Part shown: positions 1 through 10,282 of the stretch, one piece after another
Position numbering within the stretch: the first letter of the stretch is position 1
How the letters are laid out: every line of letters begins with the position of its first letter
Source of the DNA: Cryobacterium adonitolivorans
GTDB lineage: Bacteria > Actinomycetota > Actinomycetes > Actinomycetales > Microbacteriaceae
Direction of reading: 5' to 3'
Assembly: GCF_004402695.1 (NCBI RefSeq)
Contig: NZ_SOFL01000045.1
Location: forward strand, 29,935-93,934
Length of the DNA: 64,000 nt
Notes under the pieces: model-generated
What the model was told of the DNA's origin: nothing
What the model saw: only the letters and a program-made list of their open reading frames with translations
Databases searched by the model: none
Position numbers and translations under genes: made by a program

Positions 1-666
1 CGAGGACTTGATCTGAGGCAGCATCGACTTCGGCACATTGAAGATGCGCAGGATCTCGTCATCCCACTGCAGCGTCTCCAGGTCCATGAAGAGCGTGCGG
101 CTGGCGTTGGTGACGTCGGTGGCGTGAACGCCGCCCTCCAGGCCTCCGGTGAGGTTCCAGAGCACCCACGAGTCCGTGGTGCCGAACATCAGGTCGCCGG
201 CGTCTGCCTTGGCCCTGGCCCCCTCGACGTTTTCGAGGATCCAGACGATTTTGGTGCCGGAGAAGTAGGTTGCCAGCGGCAGGCCCACCTTCTGCTTGAA
301 CCGCTCCACGCCGCCGTCGGCGGCGAGACGGTCGACGATCGGCTGGGTGCGGGTGTCCTGCCAGACAATGGCGTTGTAGACGGGTTTGCCGGTGGTGCGG
401 TCCCAGACCACGGCGGTTTCGCGCTGGTTGGTGATGCCGACCGCGGCGATGTCGTGCCGGGTGAGGTTGGCCTTGGACAGGGCCTGGCCGATCACCTGCC
501 GGGTGTTGTCCCAGATCTCCATCGGGTCGTGCTCGACCCAGCCGGCGCGGGGGAAAATCTGCTCGTGCTCGAGTTGGCCGGTCGAGACGATGGATCCGGA
601 GTGGTCGAAGATGATGGCGCGAGAACTCGTGGTGCCCTGGTCGATGGCGAGTACATACTTAGCCAT
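1..666 (-). CDS. glpK: Glycerol kinase GlpK (N-terminal part, cut by window edge)
   Basis: Phosphorylates glycerol to sn-glycerol-3-phosphate with ATP in the cytoplasm. The first 222 codons are present, and the rest lies left of the window. The start is ATG at 666, with a strong AAGGAGGT site 6 nt upstream. The FGGY-kinase N-terminus is clear: [10 protein letters not shown] near residues 9-18 (phosphate-binding loop), then [14 protein letters not shown] and IVWQDTRT. It lies downstream of the glycerol facilitator on the same strand, 118 bp away with a hairpin between, which suggests a glpF-glpK operon. Family assignment is very secure; only the C-terminal half is unseen. Confidence 0.97.
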   Translation of the reverse strand, partial: MAKYVLAIDQGTTSSRAIIFDHSGSIVSTGQLEHEQIFPRAGWVEHDPMEIWDNTRQVIGQALSKANLTRHDIAAVGITNQRETAVVWDRTTGKPVYNAIVWQDTRTQPIVDRLAADGGVERFKQKVGLPLATYFSGTKIVWILENVEGARAKADAGDLMFGTTDSWVLWNLTGGLEGGVHATDVTNASRTLFMDLETLQWDDEILRIFNVPKSMLPQIKSS

Positions 667-749
667 GGTGTACCTCCTTGTACGTTGCGTGATGGCTTGA
701 ACAGACTATAAAACCGACTGCCGGTTTCGGGTGGTGTTTGCACAGCGAA

Positions 750-779
750 GCAGGCCGGTCCGTGGAGGAACCGGCCTGC
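750..779 (-). terminator. Hairpin between glpF and glpK
   Basis: The arms 750-759 (GCAGGCCGGT) and 770-779 are perfectly complementary over 10 bp with a 10-nt loop. It lies just after the glpF stop and before the glpK ribosome-binding site. There is no U-tract, so it may be a partial terminator or an mRNA-stability element that sets the glpF:glpK ratio. Confidence 0.5.
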
Positions 780-784
780 CTCGG

Positions 785-1549
785 TCATGCCATGATCGGC
801 AGCCAGACCAGCGACGCCCAGCCCGCCAGGAGTCCGCCGATAACGGGTCCGACAACGGGAACCCAGGAATAGGCCCAGTCCGAGGAGCCCTTGCCCTTGA
901 TCGGCAGGATGAAGTGCGCGATCCGCGGGCTGAGGTCACGGGCCGGGTTGATGGCGTAGCCGGTGGGGCCACCGAGCGAGACGCCGATGACGAGAACCAG
1001 CAGGGCAACGGGCAGCGCACCCAGCGCACCCAGACCGCCGCTTTCGCCCTGACGGCCGCCGCCGAATGCGATCACCACGAAGACCAGCACGAAGGTGCCG
1101 ATGATCTCGGTGACCAGGTTCCAGCCGTACGAGCGGATGGCCGGCCCGGTCGAGAAGGTTCCGAGCTTGTTGGCGGGCTCGGGCTCCTCGTCGTAGTGCT
1201 GCTTGTAGGCCAGCCAGCACACGACGGCGCCGAGGAAGGCGCCGAGGAACTCGCCGGCCAGATAGACGAGCACGGACAGGAAGTTCACCGGGACGCCGAG
1301 GCCGAATTCGGTGGCGCCGGAGGCGACGAGGCCGAGGGTGACGGCCGGGTTGAGGTGTGCGCCCGAGTTGTATGCCACCGTGACACCGGCGAAGACCGCG
1401 AAGGCCCAGCCGAAGGTCACCATGAGGAACCCGCCGCCGAAACCCTTGTTCTTCGTCAGGGCTACGTTGGCAACGACACCACAACCAAGGAGGATGAGCA
1501 TCCCTGTGCCCAGCACCTCCGACAAAAACACAAGACCGATATTGTCCAC
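785..1549 (-). CDS. glpF: Glycerol facilitator (aquaglyceroporin) GlpF
   Basis: MIP-family channel of 254 aa for passive glycerol uptake across the membrane. Both pore motifs are present: NPAVTLG near residue 67 and NPARDLSPR near 195. The Asp after the second NPA is the usual mark of glycerol-conducting members rather than strict water channels. About six hydrophobic segments are visible. The start is GTG at 1549, with AGAAAGG a few bases upstream. It heads the minus-strand glycerol operon with glpK and is divergent from dhaKLM across a 234-bp gap. The two units therefore probably respond to related C3 substrates. Confidence 0.95.
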   Translation of the reverse strand: MDNIGLVFLSEVLGTGMLILLGCGVVANVALTKNKGFGGGFLMVTFGWAFAVFAGVTVAYNSGAHLNPAVTLGLVASGATEFGLGVPVNFLSVLVYLAGEFLGAFLGAVVCWLAYKQHYDEEPEPANKLGTFSTGPAIRSYGWNLVTEIIGTFVLVFVVIAFGGGRQGESGGLGALGALPVALLVLVIGVSLGGPTGYAINPARDLSPRIAHFILPIKGKGSSDWAYSWVPVVGPVIGGLLAGWASLVWLPIMA

Positions 1550-1783
1550 GATGACCTTTCTCGTAAGAATCGAGATGCCGGCTGTACCGGAGCAATCCCT
1601 TCGCGGTGAGCGATTTCGCAGTCACCATAGCGCGGGCGGGGCGCGAGCGAAATAGTCCCGGTGGGCAGCATCATCTGCCTCTTACCCAGACCGATGGCAG
1701 CGCGTAGGTTGGGCAGGGAGCACAGTTACGTGCCCGGCGCTGAAGCCTGCGCCGATCGATCCCGACGAAACGAAGGAATGGTC
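1550..1783. promoter_or_regulatory. Divergent glpF / dhaK control region
   Basis: This 234-bp non-coding gap separates the glycerol operon from the dihydroxyacetone kinase operon. It must carry both promoters. I see no confident -35/-10 pair. Short matching arms ATTTCGC (1613-1619) and GCGAAAT (1647-1653) are 27 bp apart and are only a weak operator candidate. Confidence 0.4.
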
Positions 1784-2785
1784 ATGAAAAAGCTTGTCAA
1801 CGACCCGAAGAACGTTGTCGACGAAGCCGTCGCCGGTTTCGGTGCGGCGCACGCGGATATCGTGCGTGTCTCCCTGGACCCCGTGTTCATCGTGCGTGCG
1901 GACGCGCCGGTGGCGGGAAAGGTCGGCATCGTCAGCGGCGGTGGCAGCGGGCACGAGCCCCTGCACGGTGGTTTCGTCGGGTTCGGCATGCTGGATGCGG
2001 CGGTGCCGGGCGCCGTGTTCACGTCGCCGACCCCTGACCCGATCCTGGCCGCCACCAAGGCCGTCGACGGGGGAGCCGGGGTACTGCACATCGTGAAGAA
2101 CTACACCGGGGACGTCCTCAACTTCGAAACGGCGGCTGACCTGGCCGAAGCCGACGAGATTGAGGTGCGCACCGTCATCGTCAACGACGATGTCGCAGTG
2201 AAGGACTCCCTGTACACCGCCGGTCGACGCGGTGTGGCCGGGACCGTCCTCGTAGAGAAGATCGCGGGCGCGGCCGCGGCCAGGGGTGACGACCTCACTG
2301 CCGTGGCCACCGTCGCAGAAAAGGTGATCGGCCAGGTGCGCTCGATGGGGGTGGCCCTGACTCCCTGCGTCGTGCCGCACGCCGGCGAGCCGAGCTTCAC
2401 CCTGGCCGACGACGAGATCGAGATCGGCATCGGAATCCACGGCGAGCCCGGGCGCGAGCGCATCAAGCTCGAACCGGCCGACGCGATCGTCGACCGGATC
2501 CTCGGACCGATCCTGGACGACCTCCCCTATGCATCCGGAGATAAGGTTCTGCTCTTCGTCAACGGAATGGGCGGGACGCCTCAGGTTGAGCTGTACATTG
2601 TATTTCGACGGGCCGCCGAAGTTCTCGCCGAGCGAGGCATCGAGGTGACACGCACGCTCGTCGGCAATTTCACAACATCACTGGAGATGCAGGGCATGTC
2701 GATCACGGTACTCAAACTCGACGATGAGTTGACCGCCCTGTGGGATGCTCCGGTACACACGGCCGCACTGCGGTGGGGAAAGTAG
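1784..2785 (+). CDS. dhaK: Dihydroxyacetone kinase subunit DhaK
   Basis: Binds dihydroxyacetone covalently through a histidine hemiaminal, so that phosphate can be passed on from DhaL. The 333-aa length matches the family. The substrate histidine is residue 219 in GIHGEPG, and [13 protein letters not shown] forms part of the sugar site. ATG 1784 is preferred over ATG 1778 because GAAGGA (1772-1777) is correctly spaced only for 1784; longer upstream readings lack family similarity. It is the first gene of dhaK-dhaL-dhaM, with 10 bp to dhaL. Together with glpFK it covers entry of both glycerol and dihydroxyacetone into glycolysis. Confidence 0.96.
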   Translation: MKKLVNDPKNVVDEAVAGFGAAHADIVRVSLDPVFIVRADAPVAGKVGIVSGGGSGHEPLHGGFVGFGMLDAAVPGAVFTSPTPDPILAATKAVDGGAGVLHIVKNYTGDVLNFETAADLAEADEIEVRTVIVNDDVAVKDSLYTAGRRGVAGTVLVEKIAGAAAARGDDLTAVATVAEKVIGQVRSMGVALTPCVVPHAGEPSFTLADDEIEIGIGIHGEPGRERIKLEPADAIVDRILGPILDDLPYASGDKVLLFVNGMGGTPQVELYIVFRRAAEVLAERGIEVTRTLVGNFTTSLEMQGMSITVLKLDDELTALWDAPVHTAALRWGK

Positions 2786-2795
2786 GGAAGACCGA

Positions 2796-3434
2796 ATGAG
2801 CGTAGACGTCGCATGGGCACAGACCTGGATCAGGAGCAGCGCGAAGGTTCTCTCAGAACACCGCGCCGAACTGAACACCCTCGACCGCGAGATCGGCGAC
2901 GGTGATCACGGCGAGAACATGGACCGGGGCTTCCAGGCCGTCCTGCCCAAGCTCGATGCGCTGGCCGACGCCGCCACGCCTGGTGAGCTGCTCAAGACGC
3001 TCGCGGCGACGCTCATCTCCACCGTCGGCGGTGCGGCCGGTCCGCTCTACGGCACGGCGTACCTCAAGGCCGCCGCCGCCGTGAGCGGGATCGCCGAACT
3101 GGACGGCCCCGCCGTCGTCGCCCTGCTGACGGCGGGGCGGGACGGCATCGTGCTGCGCGGCAAAGCCGAATCCGGGGACAAGACCATGGTGGACGCCTGG
3201 ACCCCGGCAGTGGACGCGGCTATCGAGGCCGTGGCCGCCGGGGCCAGCCCCAGCCTGATCCTGGCCGCCGCCGCGGATGCTGCCGAGGCCGGCGCTGTCG
3301 CGACCGAACCCTGGGTCGCCCGCAAGGGCCGTGCGAGTTACCTGGGGGAGAGGGCCATCGGCCATCGCGATCCCGGCGCCCAGTCGACAGCGCTCATCCT
3401 CCGCTGCGGCGCCGATGCGGCCGCACAGTCCTGA
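2796..3434 (+). CDS. dhaL: Dihydroxyacetone kinase ADP-binding subunit DhaL
   Basis: Carries the tightly bound ADP that is rephosphorylated by DhaM and hands the phosphate to DHA bound on DhaK. It is 212 aa, normal for the family. The acidic Mg/nucleotide motif DREIGDGDHGENMDRGF lies near residues 28-44, and GGAAGPLYGTAY and the KAESGDKTMVDAWTP region follow as expected. The start is ATG 2796 behind AGGGAAG. The stop is 2 bp before the dhaM GTG, so the two are probably translationally coupled. Confidence 0.96.
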   Translation: MSVDVAWAQTWIRSSAKVLSEHRAELNTLDREIGDGDHGENMDRGFQAVLPKLDALADAATPGELLKTLAATLISTVGGAAGPLYGTAYLKAAAAVSGIAELDGPAVVALLTAGRDGIVLRGKAESGDKTMVDAWTPAVDAAIEAVAAGASPSLILAAAADAAEAGAVATEPWVARKGRASYLGERAIGHRDPGAQSTALILRCGADAAAQS

Positions 3435-3436
3435 TC

Positions 3437-4165
3437 GTGGCTGACCTGAACGTGCCCGAGTCCCTCGTCGGTCTGGTTTTCGTCTCGCACAGCGTCGAGA
3501 TCGCCAGCGGCCTGGTGACGCTGGCCCGCCAGATGGCCCCGAACGTCGCCCTGGTGGCCGCTGGCGGCAGGGACGACGACGGAATCGGCACGAGCTTCGA
3601 CAAAATCGCGGCAGGCATAACGGAGGCCGACCGGGGCGGCGGCGTCGTCCTGCTCTGCGACCTGGGCTCGGCCATCCTCACCGCGGAGACCGCGCTGGAC
3701 TTCCTCGACGACGAGGTGCGGGCCCGGGTGCGAATCGCGGACGCACCACTCGTAGAGGGCGGGGTGGCAGCCGCCGTCGCGGCCGAGATCGGGGGAGACC
3801 TCGCGGCCGTGCTCGCAGCGGCTCAGTCGGCCCAGGGCGGCGGGTCGGCTCCGGCGGAGTCCGATTCGCCCGAACCATCGGGCACGGCCAGTACCGGGGA
3901 GGCCGCGCGGCCGGTCAGCCGCACGGTGACGTTGCGAAACCGGGACGGCCTGCACGCCAGGCCCGCCGCGGACTTCGTGAAACTCGCCAGTGGGTTCGAC
4001 GCCGAGGTCACCGTCAACGGCAAGGACGCGCACAGCCTGCTGGGCATCATGTCGCTCGGGCTGACCCGGGGGATGAGCGTGGAGATCTCCGGTCCCGACG
4101 AGCGATCGCGGGCGGCCGTGGATGCCCTGGCCGACCTGGTCGAGACCGGATTCGGCGAAGAATAG
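3437..4165 (+). CDS. dhaM: PTS-dependent DHA kinase phosphotransferase DhaM (EIIA-HPr fusion)
   Basis: Phosphoryl carrier that recharges DhaL-ADP from the PEP:sugar phosphotransferase system. It is 242 aa with two domains. The N-terminal EIIA(Man-type) domain has its active histidine at residue 18 (FVSHS). After a Pro/Ser/Ala-rich linker (about 135-160), an HPr-like domain has NRDGLHARPAADF with the active histidine at 173. The EI-like third domain of the E. coli protein is absent, so general EI must phosphorylate the HPr domain. The GTG start at 3437 follows dhaL directly. Confidence 0.93.
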   Translation: MADLNVPESLVGLVFVSHSVEIASGLVTLARQMAPNVALVAAGGRDDDGIGTSFDKIAAGITEADRGGGVVLLCDLGSAILTAETALDFLDDEVRARVRIADAPLVEGGVAAAVAAEIGGDLAAVLAAAQSAQGGGSAPAESDSPEPSGTASTGEAARPVSRTVTLRNRDGLHARPAADFVKLASGFDAEVTVNGKDAHSLLGIMSLGLTRGMSVEISGPDERSRAAVDALADLVETGFGEE

Positions 4166-4216
4166 CCGCGTCCCGATGCCTAGTCCGGGGGCATGCCGGG
4201 GGCGTACGCTGTGGGC

Positions 4217-4537
4217 ATGGTCCAGAATGAGAAATCCTCGGCCCAGGCGCATCGCAGGGGCGCCAACCGTCTGTTCGACTGGGTGGAGGACCGGCTCCGT
4301 CCCGCCTTCGACTCCCCACCCGTGGGCAGCTACGACGCTGCCGAGGCGACGGGGCTGACCCAGTGCCCGGTGTGCGGACGGCCGATGACCGAACACACCA
4401 TCGACCACTCGGCCCATGACACAGTCCTGAATTGTCCGATCCCACACCCGGGAGCCTGGGACCGGGATGCATTCGAGCCGGTCAATGAGTTCGGAATGGT
4501 GATCCGACGCCGGCCCGACGATGGCACCCCGGACTGA
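4217..4537 (+). CDS. Small conserved hypothetical with Cys/His motif
   Basis: A 106-aa protein of unknown function. It has CPVCGRP near residue 50, then His-rich TEHTIDHSAH and a further Cys-containing NCPIPHPG, a pattern that could bind one metal ion; this is inference. The start ATG 4217 is chosen because a TACGCT box (4205-4210) lies exactly 6 nt upstream, which fits a leaderless mRNA. An in-frame ATG at 4193 has no better support. It follows dhaM by about 50 bp but has its own promoter and is probably not part of that operon. Confidence 0.7.
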   Translation: MVQNEKSSAQAHRRGANRLFDWVEDRLRPAFDSPPVGSYDAAEATGLTQCPVCGRPMTEHTIDHSAHDTVLNCPIPHPGAWDRDAFEPVNEFGMVIRRRPDDGTPD

Positions 4538-4578
4538 GCCCTGCGGCACCAGGCGCGGCCCGCCCCGTTCCCACGAAC

Positions 4579-4630
4579 TGCAACCAGGGGGTTGCTTTTC
4601 GTTTTCGATTGATGCAACCTTAGAGTTGCA
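4579..4630. promoter_or_regulatory. Two inverted-repeat operators for the ArsR-type regulator
   Basis: Two copies of TGCAAC-N6-GTTGC occur at 4579-4595 and 4613-4630. They share arm sequence and 6-bp spacing, and their centres are 34 bp apart. They occupy the gap immediately upstream of the SRPBCC-arsR operon, with the second ending 26 bp before the start codon. This is the expected place for an autorepressor; assignment to the ArsR protein is inference. Confidence 0.7.
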
Positions 4631-4656
4631 GTAATCGACTGAAAGGAACGGAAACC

Positions 4657-5139
4657 ATGACCATGACCACAAATCCTCCCGCCGTTGTCGATAGCGGCAC
4701 CTTCACGGTGCGACGGACCATCACCATCCAGGCCCCGATGGACCGGGTCTGGGAGGCCATCACCGACGCTCGCCACATCGCCGCCTGGTTCGGGCAGTCC
4801 GCAATACTCGACACGGTGGCCGTCGGTGCCCGGGGAGTGTTCTCCTTCGAGGGCGTCGGCGACTTCCCGGTGCTGATCGAAGAACTCGAGCCGCCCCGCC
4901 TGATCGCGTATCGCCAGAGCAACGACAACACGCGTGCGGTCGACCCGGCCCGGGTCAGCCCCGAGCGATCGACGGTTTTCAGGTTCGCGCTCGAACCCGC
5001 GGGGGCGGGCACCCAGCTCACCGTTGTCGAGTCCGGATTCGACTCGTTGGCCGATCCCGCCGCCGGCATGGAGAGCAACCGTGGCGGTTGGGATGCGGAG
5101 CTCGACGAACTGGTGGCCTACCTCGAGGGCGGCTCGTGA
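4657..5139 (+). CDS. SRPBCC (AHSA1-like) domain protein
   Basis: A 160-aa START/Bet v1-fold protein that probably binds a hydrophobic ligand in its helix-grip cavity. The AHSA1 signature is clear: RTITIQAPMDRVWEAITD near residue 20, HIAAWFG, and a C-terminal GWDAELDELVAYLEGG. ATG 4657 has AAAGGA about 8 nt upstream. The stop overlaps the following regulator start in a GTGA. SRPBCC-ArsR pairs are common in Actinobacteria, where the regulator controls the pair. The ligand cannot be read from sequence. Confidence 0.9.
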   Translation: MTMTTNPPAVVDSGTFTVRRTITIQAPMDRVWEAITDARHIAAWFGQSAILDTVAVGARGVFSFEGVGDFPVLIEELEPPRLIAYRQSNDNTRAVDPARVSPERSTVFRFALEPAGAGTQLTVVESGFDSLADPAAGMESNRGGWDAELDELVAYLEGGS

Positions 5140-5453
5140 CAATCAGCACCCTCGTTCCCGTGTTCGCCGCGCTCGGCGACGAGACGCGGTGGAGCATTCT
5201 GGCAGCCCTGGGCGAGGGTGACGCATCGGCGTCCGCCCTCGCCGGGCGGCTGCCGGTCACCCGCCAGGCCATCGCCAGGCACCTTGCCGTTCTGCAGGAG
5301 GTTGGACTCGTGGATTCCGTGCGCGTTGGCCGTGAGCTGCGTTACCGGGTTATCGGCACGCAACTCAGCGACACGGCGCGGCGGCTGGACCGCATCGGTG
5401 ATGAGTGGGACCGCCGGCTGGCGGCCATCACGCGAATCGCCGAGGAGCTGTGA
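5136..5453 (+). CDS. ArsR-family transcriptional regulator
   Basis: A 105-aa winged-helix repressor. The HTH spans roughly residues 25-65 (ASALAGRLPVTRQAIARHLA, then LQEVGLV) and the wing follows (VRVGRELRYRV). No cysteine metal site is visible, so it belongs to the non-metal, SRPBCC-linked branch. GTG 5136 overlaps the upstream TGA, giving translational coupling; earlier in-frame starts would lie inside the SRPBCC gene. It probably binds the two TGCAAC-N6-GTTGC repeats upstream of the pair. Confidence 0.92.
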   Translation: MTISTLVPVFAALGDETRWSILAALGEGDASASALAGRLPVTRQAIARHLAVLQEVGLVDSVRVGRELRYRVIGTQLSDTARRLDRIGDEWDRRLAAITRIAEEL

Positions 5454-5465
5454 AACCCTCCTTCT

Positions 5466-5493
5466 TGTTGACATAATGTGCATTATCGGTCAT
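5466..5493 (-). other. dif: Chromosomal dif site (XerC/XerD dimer resolution)
   Basis: Read on the minus strand, the 28 bp are XerC arm ATGACCGATAA, centre TGCACA, XerD arm TTATGTCAACA. Compared with the actinobacterial dif consensus as I remember it (TTSNCCGATAA, TVNACA, TTATGTCAAGT), 25 of 28 positions agree. The inner palindrome ATAATG-TG-CATTAT is perfect. Placement in a gene-free gap is typical. Published consensus is from memory; the match to the XerD arm and inner arms is directly visible. Confidence 0.82.
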
Positions 5494-5702
5494 ATTCCGG
5501 TGCCGGGGAGACGGCCGGGATCCTGGTCGATCCCGCATCAGATCGTGCCGGTTCGACCCGTGACGGTGCTCGCCCGGACGCAGGCGTATGCGAGGCGGTG
5601 AGGAAGCACGCTGCACGCCGGGCGCCGCCGGGTGCATTCGGCTGGCACCGACGTTCGGCGACGGTCGGACGCCCCGTCGACGCACCCCTTCCGAGCCACT
5701 CA

Positions 5703-5730
5703 GTGCGCCAATCTGCATGTTATGTCAAGA
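5703..5730 (+). other. Degenerate dif-like half-site, inverted
   Basis: TTATGTCAAGA at 5720-5730 matches 10 of 11 positions of the XerD arm consensus and is opposite in orientation to the nearby dif. The partner arm (5703-5713) matches poorly. It could be a relic of a Xer-exploiting element or a decayed second crossover site. Confidence 0.4.
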
Positions 5731-5798
5731 AAATCGCTCTCCTGAGCAGAACCGCCCCTCGTTTTGAAGACGAAGTGGCATGACAAGGACGATTCTGG

Positions 5799-8186
<2,388 letters not shown>

Positions 8187-8349
8187 CGTGTCTCCAAAAT
8201 AGAGGGGGTGCCGTGCCGAAAGGGGTGCCGTGGCTGCGCAGCCGACCAGCTTCGAGCATACGTGAGGATCTCCGTCGTCACCGGGCAGTTTCGGTGTCGG
8301 GGTTGGACTGCGCGTAGCCGTGGGAGCGGCATCGGATTAGGTTGACGGC

Positions 8350-8946
8350 ATGCCAAACACTGTCGGACCCACCAGTGCAGTCTTCGCCATCTCCATCGAC
8401 CCCCGCCAGCTGACCGCGAGGGAGATCAGCGGCATCAGGGTGGCCTTCGCCGTAAGCGGGGTGGTCGCCATCGCCATCGGGACGATCCTGCTGGTCTGGA
8501 CCGAGGCCACCCTCTCGGTCATCGCCGTGCTGTTCGGGCTCTATTTCGTGATCAGCGGGGTCGTGCGTATCGCACGCGGGGTCGCCAGCACCGGGTCGGC
8601 CGTTGGCGGCAGGGTGCTCAACATCGTTCTCGGCGTACTGGTGCTGGTCCTGGGCATCCTGGCGCTCCGCAACCCCGAGGGGTCGTTGGCCGTTCTCGGG
8701 CTGCTGGTCGGCATCGTGTGGATCGTGGAGGGGGTGGCGGGGCTCGTGGAGTACACCACGGACTCCAGCCGCTGGCCCGGAATCCTACTGGGCGTGGTCG
8801 GCGTCCTGGCGGGCCTGATCGTGCTGTTCGCACCGGTGCAGACCATCGGCGTCCTCGTGACGATCGGCGGAATCATGCTGATCATTTCGGGACTCGTGCA
8901 GCTCGTGCGCGCGTTCACCTTCGGGCGCGGCGTCGCCGCCGGCTGA
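8350..8946 (+). CDS. HdeD/DUF308-family membrane protein
   Basis: A 198-aa integral membrane protein with about six hydrophobic helices in paired repeats. Short loops such as EATLSVIAV, NPEGSLAVLG and APVQTIGVL separate the helices, as in the HdeD (DUF308) family. Its role in Actinobacteria is unknown; the E. coli namesake is linked to acid resistance. ATG 8350 lies 6 nt behind a TAGGTT box (8338-8343), which fits a leaderless transcript. It is a single gene, convergent with the following SDR gene. Confidence 0.85.
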   Translation: MPNTVGPTSAVFAISIDPRQLTAREISGIRVAFAVSGVVAIAIGTILLVWTEATLSVIAVLFGLYFVISGVVRIARGVASTGSAVGGRVLNIVLGVLVLVLGILALRNPEGSLAVLGLLVGIVWIVEGVAGLVEYTTDSSRWPGILLGVVGVLAGLIVLFAPVQTIGVLVTIGGIMLIISGLVQLVRAFTFGRGVAAG

Positions 8947-8958
8947 CGGCGGGTGCTG

Positions 8959-9753
8959 CTAGCTTGAGAAGTCGGAGGTGTCGCCGACGTAGCGGGTGTT
9001 GTTGGCCGGGACCGGGTCTACGGCCGCCAGCACGATCTCCGCGGCGAACTCGCTGACGTTGTAGAGCTTGCCGGCGGAGTTCTGGCGGGCGCTGATGGCC
9101 CCGGGATTCGCGCGTTCGAGCAAGACCGCCGTGATGGTGCCCTGGATCATGTCGCCGGAGACGACGACGAAACCGATGCCGGCCTCGGCCAGTTCGGGGA
9201 TGACGGCGCGCAGGGCGTCCTCGCCGGCGCGCTTGCTGCGGGCGACGGGCTCGTAGACGGCGACGTTCGACGCGGTGTCGACGAAGTGGGCCTGGTGGCT
9301 CGTGATGAAGACCACGCGGGCCCCGTCGCTGAGTAGGGGGACGGCCGCGGTGAGCAGGTTGACCTGGGCGTCCCGGTTCAGCTGCATGGCGTAGTCCTCG
9401 GCCATGCCTGACTCCATGCCGCCGGAGGCATTCATCACGAGGATGTCGAGTCCGCCGTACTCGGCGCGGATGGTGTCGAACATCGCCGAGACGGACTCTG
9501 CGTCGGTGAGGTCAGCGGCCACGGTGATGGCGGTTCCGCCTGCGGCACGGATGGTGTCGGCCAGCTTGGTGGCACGCGCTTCCTTATTCCGGTAGTTGAT
9601 GACGACCTTCGCGCCGGCTTCGGCGAAGTAGGCGACGGTGTCGGCTCCGATCCCCCGGGACGAGCCCGTGACGAGGATGCGCTTTCCCGAAAGGCTGCCG
9701 GGCTGGAGGGGATTCATCGATGGTGTGCTCACGGTGATAAACACTACCAACAT
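8959..9753 (-). CDS. Short-chain dehydrogenase/reductase (SDR)
   Basis: A 264-aa NAD(P)-dependent oxidoreductase. The nucleotide loop is GSSRGIG near residue 30, followed by NASGG after strand 4. Ser of FITSHQAHF and the YEPVARSK segment provide the S-Y-K catalytic set, although spacing around the Tyr is slightly unusual. Start ATG 9753 is chosen because GGAGGTG lies 7 nt upstream; a TTG at 9768 and a GTG at 9732 lack this. The substrate is not predictable. It is divergent from the nfeD-SPFH pair. Confidence 0.88.
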   Translation of the reverse strand: MLVVFITVSTPSMNPLQPGSLSGKRILVTGSSRGIGADTVAYFAEAGAKVVINYRNKEARATKLADTIRAAGGTAITVAADLTDAESVSAMFDTIRAEYGGLDILVMNASGGMESGMAEDYAMQLNRDAQVNLLTAAVPLLSDGARVVFITSHQAHFVDTASNVAVYEPVARSKRAGEDALRAVIPELAEAGIGFVVVSGDMIQGTITAVLLERANPGAISARQNSAGKLYNVSEFAAEIVLAAVDPVPANNTRYVGDTSDFSS

Positions 9754-9810
9754 GCCCAACACCTCCAAGTGCTAGCGTCAGGTGCAAGCGACGCTAAGAG
9801 GGGCGGCGAC

Positions 9811-10281
9811 ATGGTGGATTTGACGGACTACCTGTGGATCGTATGGCTGGTGTTCATCCTGGTCTGCGTCATCATCGAGCTACTCACGCTGGATTTCACC
9901 TTCCTGATGATCGCCGTCGGCAGCGTCGCCGGGCTGGGCGCGAACCTGCTCGGCTGGGACTGGTGGGTGCAGATCCTCGTCGCCGGCGCCGTGTCGATGC
10001 TGCTGCTGCTGCTGATCCGACCGGTGCTGTTGCGCTTGATGGCCAGGAACGCCGCGTCGGTGCCACCGAGCAACGTTGCCGCGCTGATCGGCATGGGCGG
10101 GCGGGTGTCCTCCACGGTCGCCGAGCTGGGCGGCTTGGTCAGACTCGACAACGGCGAGACCTGGACAGCCCGCCTGTCCCCCGACCGGGCCCAGACCCGC
10201 ATCGATCCCGGTGAGCGGGTGCTCGTGTCCGCCATCGAAGGCTCCACCGCTGTTGTCGTCCCCGATGAAAGGACCGATTAA
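9811..10281 (+). CDS. NfeD-family membrane protein
   Basis: A 156-aa protein with two to three N-terminal membrane helices and a soluble OB-fold tail (GMGGRVSSTVAELGGLVRLDNGETWTARL). NfeD proteins act with stomatin/SPFH partners in membrane microdomains. The stop is 1 bp before the SPFH gene, the classic NfeD-SPFH pairing. ATG 9811 is preceded by a GAGGGG stretch; the upstream in-frame TTG region has no family similarity. Confidence 0.9.
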   Translation: MVDLTDYLWIVWLVFILVCVIIELLTLDFTFLMIAVGSVAGLGANLLGWDWWVQILVAGAVSMLLLLLIRPVLLRLMARNAASVPPSNVAALIGMGGRVSSTVAELGGLVRLDNGETWTARLSPDRAQTRIDPGERVLVSAIEGSTAVVVPDERTD

Positions 10282-10282
10282 C

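Larger units (their letters stand above)
5454..5798. other. Gene-free terminus-type region around dif
   Basis: These 345 bp hold no credible ORF. They contain a dif-like recombination site at 5466-5493 and an incomplete inverted copy at 5703-5730, with 209 bp between them. No transposase, integrase or tRNA lies nearby. The AT-rich patches at the two sites stand out from the GC-rich surroundings. Confidence 0.6.

Noticed and set aside
1613-1653. ATTTCGC / GCGAAAT pair as a GlpR operator
   Set aside because: The arms are only 7 bp long and 27 bp apart, so chance is a fair explanation without comparative data.
5468-5496. TTGACA-N17-CATATT as a promoter after arsR
   Set aside because: The -35-like TTGACA is part of the XerD arm of the dif site, and no gene follows on the plus strand for it to serve.
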